The notes under the pieces are model-generated. The model was given only the letters and a program-made list of their open reading frames with translations. It was not told the origin of the DNA and made no database searches. From NCBI RefSeq assembly GCF_018279705.1, contig NZ_CP036498.1:4233001-4297000 (forward strand): a stretch of DNA of 64,000 bases, read 5' to 3'. Within the stretch, counting starts at the first letter, position 1; each line of letters begins with the position of its first letter. This document shows positions 39,703-49,005 of the stretch, piece by piece. Source of the DNA: Tardiphaga alba. GTDB taxonomy: Bacteria; Pseudomonadota; Alphaproteobacteria; Rhizobiales; Xanthobacteraceae. A program made the position numbers and the translations under genes.

Positions 39703-41049
39703 TCAGCCGCTAATGACTGCCTCCATCCCCGCGGCGAGTTCGAAGATCCTGCGGTCGTTGCCACCGGCGGCGGCCAGCATCAGGCCGACCGGGGCTTCGT
39801 TCTTGCGCGAGATCGGCAGCGAGATGGCGCAGCCGTCGATCATGTTGATCAGCGTGCAGTTGCGCAGCGCCATCAGGTTCTTCTTGGCAAACACCTTGTC
39901 GTCGGCCATGTCGGCGATCGACGGCGGCGCGATGGCGCAGGTCGGCATCACCAGCGCGTCGTAAGGCGCGATGGTGGCTTCGACGCGCGCGATCAGCGAG
40001 CGGCGCATCGGCAGCAGATCGATATAGTCGGCGGCGGTCATCGCCTCGCCGCGGGCAATGCGGACCGAGACGCGGGGATCGTAGACATCGCCCTTGGCCG
40101 TCAGCAGCTCGCGATGCCAGGCAAAGCTCTCGGCCGCAGTGAAGCCGCCCTTGCTGCTCATCAACGGGATATCGTTGAAGGCCGTGACTTCGATACGCTC
40201 GATCAGCGCGCCTTTCTCGGTGAGCAGTTTTATCGTGCGCTCGAACACTTCCGCGACGATCGGATCGAGTTCGTCCATCGCGATCGTGGTCGGGATCGCG
40301 AGCCGCATGCCCTTGATGGCGCGCGGGGTAAGTTCGAAGTCCGGCTCGCCGGCAAGCACCGCATCCATCGCCGCGCAGCAGGCGACGCTGCGCGCCAGCG
40401 GGCCGATGCTGTCGAGCGTGAAGGACAGCGGCACGGCGCCGTCGAGCGGCACGCGGCGCTGGGTCGGCTTGTAGCCGACGATGCCGTTGAACGCCGCGGG
40501 AATGCGGCAGGAGCCGCCGGTATCAGTGCCGAGCGCGGCATGGGCCATGCCGTCGAGCACGGAGACGCCGGCGCCTGAGGACGAGCCGCCCGGCACATGG
40601 CCGACCTCGCGCTGCCAGGCGCCCTTGGGCGTGCCGTAATGCGGATTGGTGCCAATGCCGGAATAGGCGAATTCGACCATGTTGGTGCGGCCGATCAGAA
40701 TGAAGCCGGCCGCGCGCAGACGCGCCACCGCGGGCGCATCGCTGTCAGCCGGTGCAGAGTCATCGAGCGCGCGCGAGCCGGCGCGGGTGACCTGGCCCTT
40801 GATGTCGAACAGGTCCTTGATCGAGATCGGAATGCCGGCAAAGCGCGACGGCGCGGCTTTCGCCTTGCGCAGCGCGTCCATGGCGTCGGCAGCGGCGAGC
40901 GCAGCATCCTTGTCCACATGGATGTAGACGCGCTGCCCCTCGCCCTTGGGATCGGCGATTTTGGCGAGGCAGTCCTCGACCAATTTGCGGGAAGTAGTGC
41001 GGCCGGCGGCAAGATCGGCGGCGAGGCTGGCGAGCGTGGGAGCAAACAT
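39703..41049 (-). CDS. Amidase signature-family enzyme
   Basis: A 448-residue serine amidohydrolase. The Ser-cisSer-Lys triad is visible: Lys in GIPISIKDLFDIKG (about residue 77), the cis-Ser and nucleophile Ser in VPGGSSSGAGVSVLDG and GTDTGGSCRIPAAFNGIVGYKP. The family hydrolyses amides to acids and ammonia. ATG 41049 has AGGAA eight bases upstream and is preferred to GTG 41055. It lies 47 bases after the small AtuA-related gene, probably the same transcript. Confidence 0.92.
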   Translation of the reverse strand: MFAPTLASLAADLAAGRTTSRKLVEDCLAKIADPKGEGQRVYIHVDKDAALAAADAMDALRKAKAAPSRFAGIPISIKDLFDIKGQVTRAGSRALDDSAPADSDAPAVARLRAAGFILIGRTNMVEFAYSGIGTNPHYGTPKGAWQREVGHVPGGSSSGAGVSVLDGMAHAALGTDTGGSCRIPAAFNGIVGYKPTQRRVPLDGAVPLSFTLDSIGPLARSVACCAAMDAVLAGEPDFELTPRAIKGMRLAIPTTIAMDELDPIVAEVFERTIKLLTEKGALIERIEVTAFNDIPLMSSKGGFTAAESFAWHRELLTAKGDVYDPRVSVRIARGEAMTAADYIDLLPMRRSLIARVEATIAPYDALVMPTCAIAPPSIADMADDKVFAKKNLMALRNCTLINMIDGCAISLPISRKNEAPVGLMLAAAGGNDRRIFELAAGMEAVISG

Positions 41050-41096
41050 GGTCACGGTTCCTGTCCAGTAGCTTGGTCAGGCCGTGACCGGATCAA

Positions 41097-41429
41097 TCAC
41101 GGCGCCTCGTCGGTATCGCCGATACCGCCCTCGATTTCCAGATCGAGCAGCGCGGAGCTGAGCGACTTGCCATGCGCATCGAGCGCCAGGGATCGCGTGA
41201 CCCCGCCACCAAGTGCCTGATCCATCACGAAATTCAGTGCGGAAATATTGGGCAGTTCGTAGCGGACCACCTCGCCCTGGACGATGTCCTTGAACATGTC
41301 CTTCACGCGCGCGGCGGTCACCTGCGATACTAACAACGGATATAGCTTTGCGTCAAAGGCAATTACCGAGATGTTGGAGATGTTGCCTTTGTCCCCGGTG
41401 CGGGAATGAGCGATATCGCGCAGCTTCAT
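41097..41429 (-). CDS. AtuA C-terminal-domain-like protein
   Basis: A 110-residue protein starting MKLRDIAHSRTGDKGNISNISVIAFD, which corresponds to the C-terminal domain attached to AtuA (DUF1446) proteins in other organisms. Here it is separately encoded, with a repeat between it and the AtuA body. It is probably a subunit of the same enzyme. Its fold and reaction are not established. Confidence 0.82.
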   Translation of the reverse strand: MKLRDIAHSRTGDKGNISNISVIAFDAKLYPLLVSQVTAARVKDMFKDIVQGEVVRYELPNISALNFVMDQALGGGVTRSLALDAHGKSLSSALLDLEIEGGIGDTDEAP

Positions 41430-41445
41430 GACCCGCTCTCCATCG

Positions 41446-41563
41446 TCGTCCCCGCGTAGGCGGGGATCCATACACGCTGTCGAATTATAAGAAGCACGAC
41501 GGCAGTGACAGCGCTTCGCGGCAAACCTCGGAGGTAATGGATCCCCGCCTGCGCGGGGATGAC
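41446..41563. repeat. Family H intergenic palindromic repeat
   Basis: TCGTCCCCGCGTAGGCGGGG followed by ATCCAT at the left, and ATGGATCCCCGCCTGCGCGG at the right, so the outer arms are inverse. It is the only copy in the window. It lies between the AtuA body and its C-terminal-domain gene. Confidence 0.8.
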
Positions 41564-41585
41564 ACGCGTGGTGTGACGCATCTGC

Positions 41586-42923
41586 TCAGGCCTCCACGAA
41601 ACGGACGGATGGGGTCGCCTGTTCACGCGGCAACAACACGGATGCGACGGCGACGACATCGCGCGCCGACTTGGTGGCGCCGCCACCGCCAGCGGGGCCG
41701 TTGGTGTAGAGCGTCTCGACCTCGTTGCCGATGCGCACGGCTTCACGCAAGCTATCGGTGCGACCGGTGACGCGGACGCGGACTTCATAGGGCTCCGATC
41801 GCGCGCCGAGGGTCTCACCATGCAGTGAGTCCACGCCAATGAGATCGAAGCGCGTCTCCGATGTGACGACGCCGGTGAGCTTCAGGCGCTCGCGCACGAT
41901 GTCGAGCGCGAGACGCCCGCGCGCCACGGCATTGGAGCCGGCATAGGACATCTGGCCCTCGCCGATATAGGAGTCGACATAGCCGACAGAGACTTTCAGC
42001 GTGTCCGGCCGCGGCGTACCCTGCCCGCCGGTGACGCGGACACGGTCGCGGCCTATCTCCTCGATGGTCACCTGCGAGAAATCCGCGACCACATCGGGCT
42101 GCAGATAGCGCTTGGGATCGTGCACCTCATAGAGCAACTGCTCCTTGCAGGTGCGCGCCGACACTTCGCCGCCGGAGCCATCGACCTTGGTGACGACCAG
42201 CGTGCCGTCCTCGCTGACTTCACCGATGGGGAAGCCAAGCCGAGCGAGGCCCTCCACATCCTTGAAGCCGGGATCGGCAAAGTATCCACCGGTGATCTGG
42301 CCCGCGCATTCCAGGAGATGGCCGACCACGATGCCCTGCCCGAGCAGATTCCAGTCCGACATCGACCAGCCGAAGGCATGGATCATCGGTGCGAGAAACA
42401 GAGCGGGATCGGAGGCGCGGCCGGTGATGACGACATCCGCGCCGTCCCTCAATGCGGCCGCCATCGGCTCGGCGCCGAGATAGGCATTGGCGGAGAGAAC
42501 CTTGTTGCCGAGCCCGCGCATGGTGCTGTCGAATTCCAGCACCGGCAGATCGCTGCCTTTGCAGGCATCCAGCACATCGTCGCCGACGATGGCGGCGATC
42601 TTCAGTTTCGGCAGGCCCATCGCTTTCGCGATCTCCGCCGTCTTTCGCGCCGCGGCTTCGGGATTGGCGGCGCCCATATTGGTGACGATCTTGATGCCCT
42701 TGCTGGCGCAGATCGGCAGCACCGCACGCATGCGTTCTTCAAGCAGGGGGTCAAAACCGCTGTCGGGATTTTTCATCCGCGCCTGCTGCGCCAACGCCAC
42801 CGTGCGCTCACCCAGGCATTCGAAGACGAGATACTGGATGTCGCCCTTCTCGGCGAGTTCGACCGCGGGCTCGATGCGGTCACCGGAATAGCCGGCGCCT
42901 GAGCCGATCCTGATTTTGCGCAA
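41586..42923 (-). CDS. AtuA-family protein (acyclic terpene utilisation type, DUF1446)
   Basis: A 445-residue protein with MRKIRIGSGAGYSGDRIEPA at the start, YLVFECLGERTVALAQ, KIVTNMGAANPEAAARK, ADVVITGRASDPALFL and GGGATKSARDVVAV. AtuA was named from the Pseudomonas citronellol/geraniol pathway but the family is widespread and its reaction is unclear. The likely start is TTG 42923 with GAGG five to six bases upstream; no ATG fits. It heads an operon with the C-terminal-domain gene, the amidase and DUF2848, divergent from the DUF35-thiolase genes. Confidence 0.83.
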   Translation of the reverse strand: MRKIRIGSGAGYSGDRIEPAVELAEKGDIQYLVFECLGERTVALAQQARMKNPDSGFDPLLEERMRAVLPICASKGIKIVTNMGAANPEAAARKTAEIAKAMGLPKLKIAAIVGDDVLDACKGSDLPVLEFDSTMRGLGNKVLSANAYLGAEPMAAALRDGADVVITGRASDPALFLAPMIHAFGWSMSDWNLLGQGIVVGHLLECAGQITGGYFADPGFKDVEGLARLGFPIGEVSEDGTLVVTKVDGSGGEVSARTCKEQLLYEVHDPKRYLQPDVVADFSQVTIEEIGRDRVRVTGGQGTPRPDTLKVSVGYVDSYIGEGQMSYAGSNAVARGRLALDIVRERLKLTGVVTSETRFDLIGVDSLHGETLGARSEPYEVRVRVTGRTDSLREAVRIGNEVETLYTNGPAGGGGATKSARDVVAVASVLLPREQATPSVRFVEA

Positions 42924-43142
42924 TGGAGCCTCGCTTGTTTCGTTTCCCGGTATTTTGCAGCACCATTCCCGACAGGGTTGCAGCGCTTGTGTCAGTCAGA
43001 CCATCCCACCAGATTGGTGTCAAATTTGGTCCGCGATCTCCGGATACGGCTATGCAACATGGACGCTGGACCGCCCCACCGCAAATGTGGAATGTCCTTC
43101 GCGACAACGAACCGGGAGGATCCCGGCACTGGAGGAAATCAT

Positions 43143-43556
43143 ATGGCCGAACCCGCGCGGGCACGCCCGAAACCGACACCGGAAACCCAGCACTACTGGG
43201 ACGGCGCCAAGACCGGCGAACTCCGCCTGCAGCGCTGCGACGACTGTTCGCATGTGTATTTCCCGCCGCGCCCGTTCTGTTCGAAATGCGCCTCGCGGAA
43301 TGTTTCGGTGTTCAAGGCATCGGGCAAAGGTTTTCTCTACAGCTACGTCATCAATCATCGCCCGGCCGCACCGGGCTTCACGCCGCCTTATGCCATTGCG
43401 GTTGTCGAGCTCGATGAAGGCCCGCGCCTGATGAGCAACATCATCGATTGCGAGCAGACGCCGGAAGCGCTCGAACTCGACATGAAGCTCGAAGTCGCGT
43501 TCCAGAAGGTGGATGACACGCTCACCCTTCCCGTGTTCCGTCCGGCGAAAGGCTGA
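43143..43556 (+). CDS. DUF35 OB-fold protein with rubredoxin-like zinc ribbon
   Basis: A 137-residue protein: zinc ribbon C32-x2-C35 and C46-x2-C49 (QRCDDCSHVYFPPRPFCSKCA), then an OB-fold (GKGFLYSYVINHRPAAPGF, PYAIAVVELDEGPRLMSNI). DUF35 proteins pair with thiolase-like enzymes and bind acyl-CoA. The thiolase gene begins four bases after this stop, so they are almost certainly partners. ATG 43143 follows GGAGGA. Confidence 0.9.
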   Translation: MAEPARARPKPTPETQHYWDGAKTGELRLQRCDDCSHVYFPPRPFCSKCASRNVSVFKASGKGFLYSYVINHRPAAPGFTPPYAIAVVELDEGPRLMSNIIDCEQTPEALELDMKLEVAFQKVDDTLTLPVFRPAKG

Positions 43557-43560
43557 GATC

Positions 43561-44700
43561 ATGCGCAGAAACGCAGTCGCCGTTGTCGGCGCAGCCGAGA
43601 CCACCGAACTCGGCGTCATCCCCCACATGTCGCAGATCCAGCTCCATGCAGATGCGGCGCTCAACGCCATCAAGGATGCCGGGCTGAAGCTGTCGGACAT
43701 CGACGGCATCGCCACGGCTGTCGAGACGCCGCAGCAGCTCGCGCATTATCTCGGCATCACGCCAACCTGGGTAGACGGCACCTCGGTGGGCGGTTGCTCC
43801 TTCATGCTGCATGTCCGCCACGCTGCCGCGGCGATCGAGGCCGGGCTGTGCAAGACCGTGCTGATCACGCATGCGGAGTCCGGCAAGTCGATGATCGGCA
43901 AATTGCCGCGCTCGATTCCGGCAGACTCGCTGCAGGGCCAGTTCGAAGCGCCTTACGGCGTCTACGGCCCGCCGAGCATGTTCCCGATCCCGGTGCTGCG
44001 CTACATGAAGACGCATGGCATCACCCATGAGCAGATCGCGTCGGTGGCCGTATTCCAGCGCGAATGGGCCGCAAAGAATCCGCGCGCGATGATGAAGGCG
44101 CCGATCACCGTCGAGGACGTGCTGAACTCGAAGATGATCGCCTATCCGTTCCGTATCCTGCAATGCTGCCTGGTCACCGATGGCGGCGGCGCGCTGATCC
44201 TCACTTCGGCGGATCGTGCCAAGGATTTCCCGAACAAGCCGGTCTACATTCTCGGCACCGGCGAGAGCGTGGAAACGCCGATGGTCAGCCAGATGGAAAC
44301 GTTCGACTCCTCGCGCGCCTTCCGCGTGGCCGGGCCAACCGCGTTCCAGGAGGCGGGCATCACGCATAAGGATGTCGATCATCTCATGATCTACGACGCC
44401 TTCGCGCATCTGCCGCTCTATGGCCTCGGTGATCTCGGCTTCATGCCGCATGAGGAGACCGGCAAGTTCATCGCCGACGGCAATACGCGGCCGGGCGGCA
44501 AGCTGCCGATGAACACCAATGGCGGCGGCCTCAGCTATATGCATTCCGGCATGTACGGCATGTACGCGCTGCAGGAGAGCGTGCGGCAGATGCGCGGCAT
44601 CGCGCCGGCGCAGGTGAAGGATGCGAAGATATCGGTCTGTCACGGCGTCGGCGGCATGTTCGCCGCGTCGGGGACGGTGATTTTCACGAACGAGAAATAA
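43561..44700 (+). CDS. Thiolase-like (SCP-x type) acyl-CoA enzyme
   Basis: A 379-residue thiolase-fold protein. The active-site Cys is Cys79 (TSVGGCSFML); MIYDAFAHLPLYGLGDLG, NTNGGGLSYMHSGMYG and CHGVGGMFAASGTVI hold the His/Cys residues of the C-terminal half. The family includes SCP-x thiolases and retro-aldolases that work with DUF35 partners, as the upstream gene here. It may split beta-keto or beta-hydroxy acyl-CoAs; the chain is unknown. ATG 43561 immediately follows the DUF35 gene. Confidence 0.88.
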   Translation: MRRNAVAVVGAAETTELGVIPHMSQIQLHADAALNAIKDAGLKLSDIDGIATAVETPQQLAHYLGITPTWVDGTSVGGCSFMLHVRHAAAAIEAGLCKTVLITHAESGKSMIGKLPRSIPADSLQGQFEAPYGVYGPPSMFPIPVLRYMKTHGITHEQIASVAVFQREWAAKNPRAMMKAPITVEDVLNSKMIAYPFRILQCCLVTDGGGALILTSADRAKDFPNKPVYILGTGESVETPMVSQMETFDSSRAFRVAGPTAFQEAGITHKDVDHLMIYDAFAHLPLYGLGDLGFMPHEETGKFIADGNTRPGGKLPMNTNGGGLSYMHSGMYGMYALQESVRQMRGIAPAQVKDAKISVCHGVGGMFAASGTVIFTNEK

Positions 44701-44715
44701 CTCTCACCCATCAAC

Positions 44716-44807
44716 CGTCATTGCGAGTCCTGACGAATTGCGAAGCAATCCAGAGCGACACGAAGAAAGAACTGGATTGCTTCGTCGCTTCGCTCCTCGC
44801 AATGACG
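44716..44807. repeat. Family B intergenic palindromic repeat
   Basis: CGTCATTGCGAGTCCTGACG ... GCTCCTCGCAATGACG. It lies between the thiolase stop and the SDR ribosome site. Confidence 0.9.
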
Positions 44808-44838
44808 ACAATTGAATCCCAACCAAGAGGAACTACAC

Positions 44839-45759
44839 ATGGCAAAAACCAAAATGCTTGACGGCAAGGTTGTCGTCGTCACCGGCGCGGGGCGTGGCAT
44901 CGGCCGCGGCATCGCGCTGCTCTGCGCCGCTGAAGGCGCCAGCGTCGTCGTCAACGATCCCGGCGGTTCGACCGACGGCGCCGGCACCTCTGCCGCACCG
45001 GCCGAAGAAGTCGTCGAGGAAATCAAGAAGGCCGGCGGCAAGGCCGTTGCCAACTTTGAATCCGTCGCTGAAGCCGTTCCGGCCAGCAAGATCATCAAGC
45101 AGGCCGTCGACACCTATGGCCGTCTCGACGGCGTGGTGAACAATGCCGGCATTCTGCGCGATGCCATCTTCCACAAGATGTCCATCGACGCCTTCGAGGC
45201 CGTGATCAAGGTCCATCTGATGGGCTCGTTCTACACCTCGCATGCCGCCGCCCGCATCTATCGCGAGCAGAACAGCGGTTCGTTCGTACACTTCACCTCG
45301 ACCTCGGGTCTCGTCGGCAATTTCGGCCAGGCGAACTACGCTGCCGCCAAGCTCGGCATCGTCGGCCTGTCGAAGTCGATCGCGCTCGACATGCAGCGTT
45401 ACGGCGTGAACTCGAACTGCGTTTCGCCCTTCGCCTGGAGCCGCATGATCGGCTCGATCCCGACCGAGACCGAAGCCGAAAAGGCGCGCGTCGAACGCAT
45501 GCAGCGCATGGGCCCGGAAAAGATCGCCCCGCTGGTGGCCTTCCTGCTGTCGGATGCCGGCAAGGACGTCTCCGGCCAGATCTTTGCCGCGCGCATGAAC
45601 GAGATCTTCCTGATGGGCCAGTCGCGCCCGATCCGCTCGATCCACCGCGACGAAGGCTGGACCCCGCAGACCCTCGCCGACCACGGCATGCCGGCGCTGA
45701 AGTCGTCGTTCTACAAGCTGGACCGTTCGGCCGACATCTTCAGCTGGGATCCGGTGTAA
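44839..45759 (+). CDS. Short-chain dehydrogenase, MFE-2-like 3-hydroxyacyl-CoA dehydrogenase type
   Basis: A 306-residue SDR. TGAGRGIG (15-22), VNDPGG (38-43), NNAG (101-104) and Tyr167-x3-Lys171 are intact. The VVVNDPGGSTDGAGTSAAPAEEVVEEIKKAGG stretch resembles peroxisomal MFE-2 type hydroxyacyl-CoA dehydrogenases, fitting a place after a thiolase in acyl-chain breakdown. GAGGAA precedes ATG 44839. It may be co-transcribed with the DUF35-thiolase pair through the repeat. Confidence 0.88.
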   Translation: MAKTKMLDGKVVVVTGAGRGIGRGIALLCAAEGASVVVNDPGGSTDGAGTSAAPAEEVVEEIKKAGGKAVANFESVAEAVPASKIIKQAVDTYGRLDGVVNNAGILRDAIFHKMSIDAFEAVIKVHLMGSFYTSHAAARIYREQNSGSFVHFTSTSGLVGNFGQANYAAAKLGIVGLSKSIALDMQRYGVNSNCVSPFAWSRMIGSIPTETEAEKARVERMQRMGPEKIAPLVAFLLSDAGKDVSGQIFAARMNEIFLMGQSRPIRSIHRDEGWTPQTLADHGMPALKSSFYKLDRSADIFSWDPV

Positions 45760-45771
45760 GCTTACACTCTC

Positions 45772-45857
45772 CGTCATGGCCGGGCCCGTCCCGGCCATCC
45801 ACTTCTTCCTCTCACGAGACACAGACGTGGATGCCCGGGACAAGCCCGGGCATGACG
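45772..45857. repeat. Family D intergenic palindromic repeat
   Basis: CGTCATGGCCGGGCCCGTCC at the left and GGACAAGCCCGGGCATGACG at the right. It directly follows the SDR stop and may act as a terminator. Confidence 0.9.
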
Positions 45858-46088
45858 GCTGAGAGATCGGCGCCCTCTCTCAAGCTTCGGAGTTGTGCGT
45901 AACTTCACAACCCAAAATCGAAAACGAAATTATATTCTAAAATTAGCTATGCAAATCACCCTTATCTGACCCGTGCCTGCCCGAATTTCGCAATAAAGAA
46001 TTCCAGTTCCCGCCCAAGTCGGTTATGTGACCGGCAAATAACAAGGCCCAATGCCGCGCATCCGCAGGCCGGGCCACATTTGCTGGAC
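45858..46088. other. AT-richer promoter region upstream of the MHS transporter
   Basis: No gene. The stretch around 45910-45960 is the most AT-rich nearby and likely holds the transporter promoter. A small inverted repeat, GTTGTG (45892-45897) and CACAAC (45906-45911), may be an operator, but this is weak. Confidence 0.35.
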
Positions 46089-47396
46089 ATGACAATGACT
46101 GATCACGCGGGCGCCATGCCCTCCGCGGCCGCGCCGCAATCCAAGGCCCTGAACTCTCCCGCGCGCGTCCTCACCGCGAGCCTGGTGGGCACCACCATCG
46201 AGTTCTTCGACTTCTACGTCTATGCCACTGCCGCGGTGCTGGTGTTCCCGAAACTGTTCTTCCCGGCCGGCAACGATACGGCTGCCCTGCTCGCGTCCTT
46301 CGCGGTGTTCTCCATCGCCTTCTTCGCGCGCCCGTTCGGCGCCATCCTGTTCGGCCATTTCGGTGACCGCGTCGGCCGCAAGACCACGCTGGTCGCGGCA
46401 TTGCTCACCATGGGCATCTCCACCGTGGTGATCGGCCTGTTGCCGACCCATGCCCAGATCGGCATCGCAGCGCCACTGCTGCTGGTGATCTGTCGCTTCG
46501 GCCAGGGTCTCGGCCTCGGCGGTGAATGGGGCGGCGCCGTGCTGCTCGCCACCGAGAACGCGCCTCCCGGCAAGCGCAACTGGTACGCCATGTTCCCGCA
46601 GCTCGGTGCGCCGCTCGGCCTGTTCCTGGCATCGGGCACCTTCTGGCTGCTGCTGCATTTCGTGTCGCCGGAAGCGTTCCTGAGCTGGGCCTGGCGCGTG
46701 CCGTTCCTCGCCTCCATCGTGCTGATCGTGATCGGCCTGTGGGTGCGCCTGTCCATCACCGAGACGCCGGAATTCCAGAAGGCCATCGACAAGGCCGAGC
46801 GCGTCGCCGTCCCGGGCATCGAGCTGTTGAAGAAGCACAAGCGCAGCCTCGTGCTGGGCACTCTGGTCGGCTTGATGACCTTCGTGTTCTTCTATGTCTG
46901 CACGGCCTATCTGCTCTCCTACAATGTCGGCGTGGCGAAGATGTCGCTGCTCGACGCGCTGAAGGTGCAGATCGCCGGCGCCATCGCCTTCGGCACCACC
47001 AACATCCTCGCCGGCCTGCTCGCCGACAAGCTCGGCCGCCGCAACATGCTGATCGCCAACTGCCTGATGGTGATTGCGTTCTCGTTCTGCGTGGCCCCGC
47101 TGCTCGGCGGCGGCGTCGCCGGCATCTACGCCTTCGCGCTGATCGGCCTCGCCATCTTCGGCATCAATTACGGCCTGATCGGCGCAGCGCTGGCGTCGCC
47201 GTTCCCGACCGCGGTGCGCTATACCGGCTCGTCCATGACCTTCAACATGGCGAGCATCTTCGGCGCTTCGCTGGCCCCCTATATCGCCACCTATCTGCAG
47301 GCGAATTACGGTCTCGCTTATATCGGCTACTACGTGCTGGCCGCCGCAGTGATCTCGCTGCTCGCGATCTTCGCGTCGGGCAAACAGGAAGTGTGA
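46089..47396 (+). CDS. MHS-family MFS transporter (metabolite:H+ symporter)
   Basis: A 435-residue protein with about twelve helices. VGTTIEFFDFYVYATAA opens helix 1, FGDRVGRKTTL is the MFS A motif between helices 2 and 3, and FGQGLGLGGEWGGAVLLATE is the MHS signature in helix 4. Relatives import 2-oxoglutarate, shikimate, proline/betaine or citrate; the substrate here is unknown. ATG 46089 (MTMTDHAG) is preferred to TTG 46080. It stands alone with its own promoter region and terminator. Confidence 0.9.
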   Translation: MTMTDHAGAMPSAAAPQSKALNSPARVLTASLVGTTIEFFDFYVYATAAVLVFPKLFFPAGNDTAALLASFAVFSIAFFARPFGAILFGHFGDRVGRKTTLVAALLTMGISTVVIGLLPTHAQIGIAAPLLLVICRFGQGLGLGGEWGGAVLLATENAPPGKRNWYAMFPQLGAPLGLFLASGTFWLLLHFVSPEAFLSWAWRVPFLASIVLIVIGLWVRLSITETPEFQKAIDKAERVAVPGIELLKKHKRSLVLGTLVGLMTFVFFYVCTAYLLSYNVGVAKMSLLDALKVQIAGAIAFGTTNILAGLLADKLGRRNMLIANCLMVIAFSFCVAPLLGGGVAGIYAFALIGLAIFGINYGLIGAALASPFPTAVRYTGSSMTFNMASIFGASLAPYIATYLQANYGLAYIGYYVLAAAVISLLAIFASGKQEV

Positions 47397-47418
47397 TTCC
47401 ACCGCGCGTTTCGATCTG

Positions 47419-47450
47419 AAAAAGGGCAGCACACATGCTGCCCTTTTTTT
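47419..47450. terminator. Bidirectional rho-independent terminator
   Basis: An 8-bp stem (GGGCAGCA / TGCTGCCC, loop CACA) flanked by AAAAA and TTTTTTT ends both the MHS transporter and the convergent TPR gene. Confidence 0.93.
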
Positions 47451-47465
47451 GTTGGCTCCGACGCT

Positions 47466-48815
47466 CTAGCGTGACGCTTCATGCCGTTTGATTTCGAAGC
47501 GCGCAGCCGCCTGCTCGAATTCGCCGTCACCGCGACAGACCTTGGCCGCCCGTTTTAGATGAGGCAATGCCTCATGCGGCTTCTCTTTCACCATCCAATA
47601 CTGCCCGAGATAGAACGACACGCCGCAAGCGCCGAAATCATCTTCCAGACGCATCTGCTTCATGCGCTTCATCATCTCGTCCGGGGTTATCTCACCGAGA
47701 TAGACCGCGACCATCGGCCATGGCCAGTCGTTGCGATCGAACTTCGCCGTGTTGCGTTTGAGTTCGGCGAGCGCGTCGTTGCCGCTGCGGGCCTGTGCGA
47801 TATAGCGCAGCAGCTTCGCCAGGCCATATTCCGGCGCGCTCTTGATCACGTCCGCAAAATCCTCCGCAGCATCCGCATATTGACCGGTGATGAACAGTGC
47901 ATGCGAGCGGCGATTACGGAGGCTGGAGTCGTCGGGTGTCAGTCTCAGCGCCGCATCGTAGTCGGGGATGGCTGCAACGTAATCTCCCTTCCGGCTCAGC
48001 GCGATGGCGCGATCGACATGCGCGCCAATATTGTTCGCATTCAGCGTGATGGCCTTCGTGAAGTCGGCGATAGCACCCTCATTGTCGCCACGCATCAGCC
48101 GGATTTCGCCGCGGCCGTTGAAGGCGTTGTCGAATTTCGGCGCTATCGCGATCGACGCGTCGAAGTCGATCAAGGCCTTGTCGAAATCTTTCCTAGCAAC
48201 ATAGGCCTCGCCCCGAAAAGCCAGTGACAAGGCATCCCGCGGCGCATGCGAAACAGCTGCCGAAAAATCTGCGATCGCACCATCGGTGTCGCCGTGGTGA
48301 CGCCGCAACAGACCACGGCTGCGATAGGTGTCGGCCCCCTCAGGCTTCAAGCGGATGGCCTCGTCGAAATCGGCGCGTGCCTTGGCCACGTTTTCCCGCA
48401 TTTGATAGGACTGGCCGCGATAAAGATAGATCAGCGCTGCGGCCGGATTGATTTCGATCGCCTTGCTGTAGTCGGCGATCGCACTGTCATGATTGTCGAG
48501 CCAGGCATGGATCCAGGCGCGCATATTGTAACCGTCGAAATCACCGGGATGTGCGGTGATATAGGCCGTCAGTCCTTCGATCGCAGCAGCGCGATTGCCA
48601 AGCCGCACCTGTCCGATGGCGCGGCCACGCAGCGCTTCCGATCGCTGCGCAGCGGTCGAGGCGGGATCGTCGATGACGGCGGTGCAGGCGACGATCATGC
48701 GCGGGCTGATCGGCGGCGCGCATACATCCGATGCGCGTACGGCGCCCGTGAATGGCGCAGCCAGCAACAGTGTGGCGACGGCCACCGACGCATGAATATG
48801 ACGACGGAACGACAT
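47466..48815 (-). CDS. Secreted tetratricopeptide-repeat protein
   Basis: A 449-residue protein with a signal peptide (HASVAVATLLLAAPFTGAVRAS) and about seven to eight TPR units of 34 residues from about residue 60 to 330 (for example DNHDSAIADYSKAIEINPAAALIYLYRGQSY and later NEGAIADFTKAITLNANN). The C-terminal third has two lone cysteines that may pair. TPR arrays bind partner proteins; the partner is unknown. It converges on the MHS gene and is divergent from the SMP-30-like gene. Confidence 0.85.
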   Translation of the reverse strand: MSFRRHIHASVAVATLLLAAPFTGAVRASDVCAPPISPRMIVACTAVIDDPASTAAQRSEALRGRAIGQVRLGNRAAAIEGLTAYITAHPGDFDGYNMRAWIHAWLDNHDSAIADYSKAIEINPAAALIYLYRGQSYQMRENVAKARADFDEAIRLKPEGADTYRSRGLLRRHHGDTDGAIADFSAAVSHAPRDALSLAFRGEAYVARKDFDKALIDFDASIAIAPKFDNAFNGRGEIRLMRGDNEGAIADFTKAITLNANNIGAHVDRAIALSRKGDYVAAIPDYDAALRLTPDDSSLRNRRSHALFITGQYADAAEDFADVIKSAPEYGLAKLLRYIAQARSGNDALAELKRNTAKFDRNDWPWPMVAVYLGEITPDEMMKRMKQMRLEDDFGACGVSFYLGQYWMVKEKPHEALPHLKRAAKVCRGDGEFEQAAARFEIKRHEASR

Positions 48816-49005
48816 GAGGAACCCGATGTGACGATTGAGGTTTCAACTTTGTCGCGCTCGCCGCCGAAACGTTCAGCCCACGCGCATTCGTCCACCTTGT
48901 GCAGCGCCGCCACCGCGCGGCAGCAACGAATTCGCTGGTATCCGTGTCGTAACGCGTTAGCCTTTGCGCAACTGGCAGCAAAGCCAGACGAACAGGGAGG
49001 CGACG

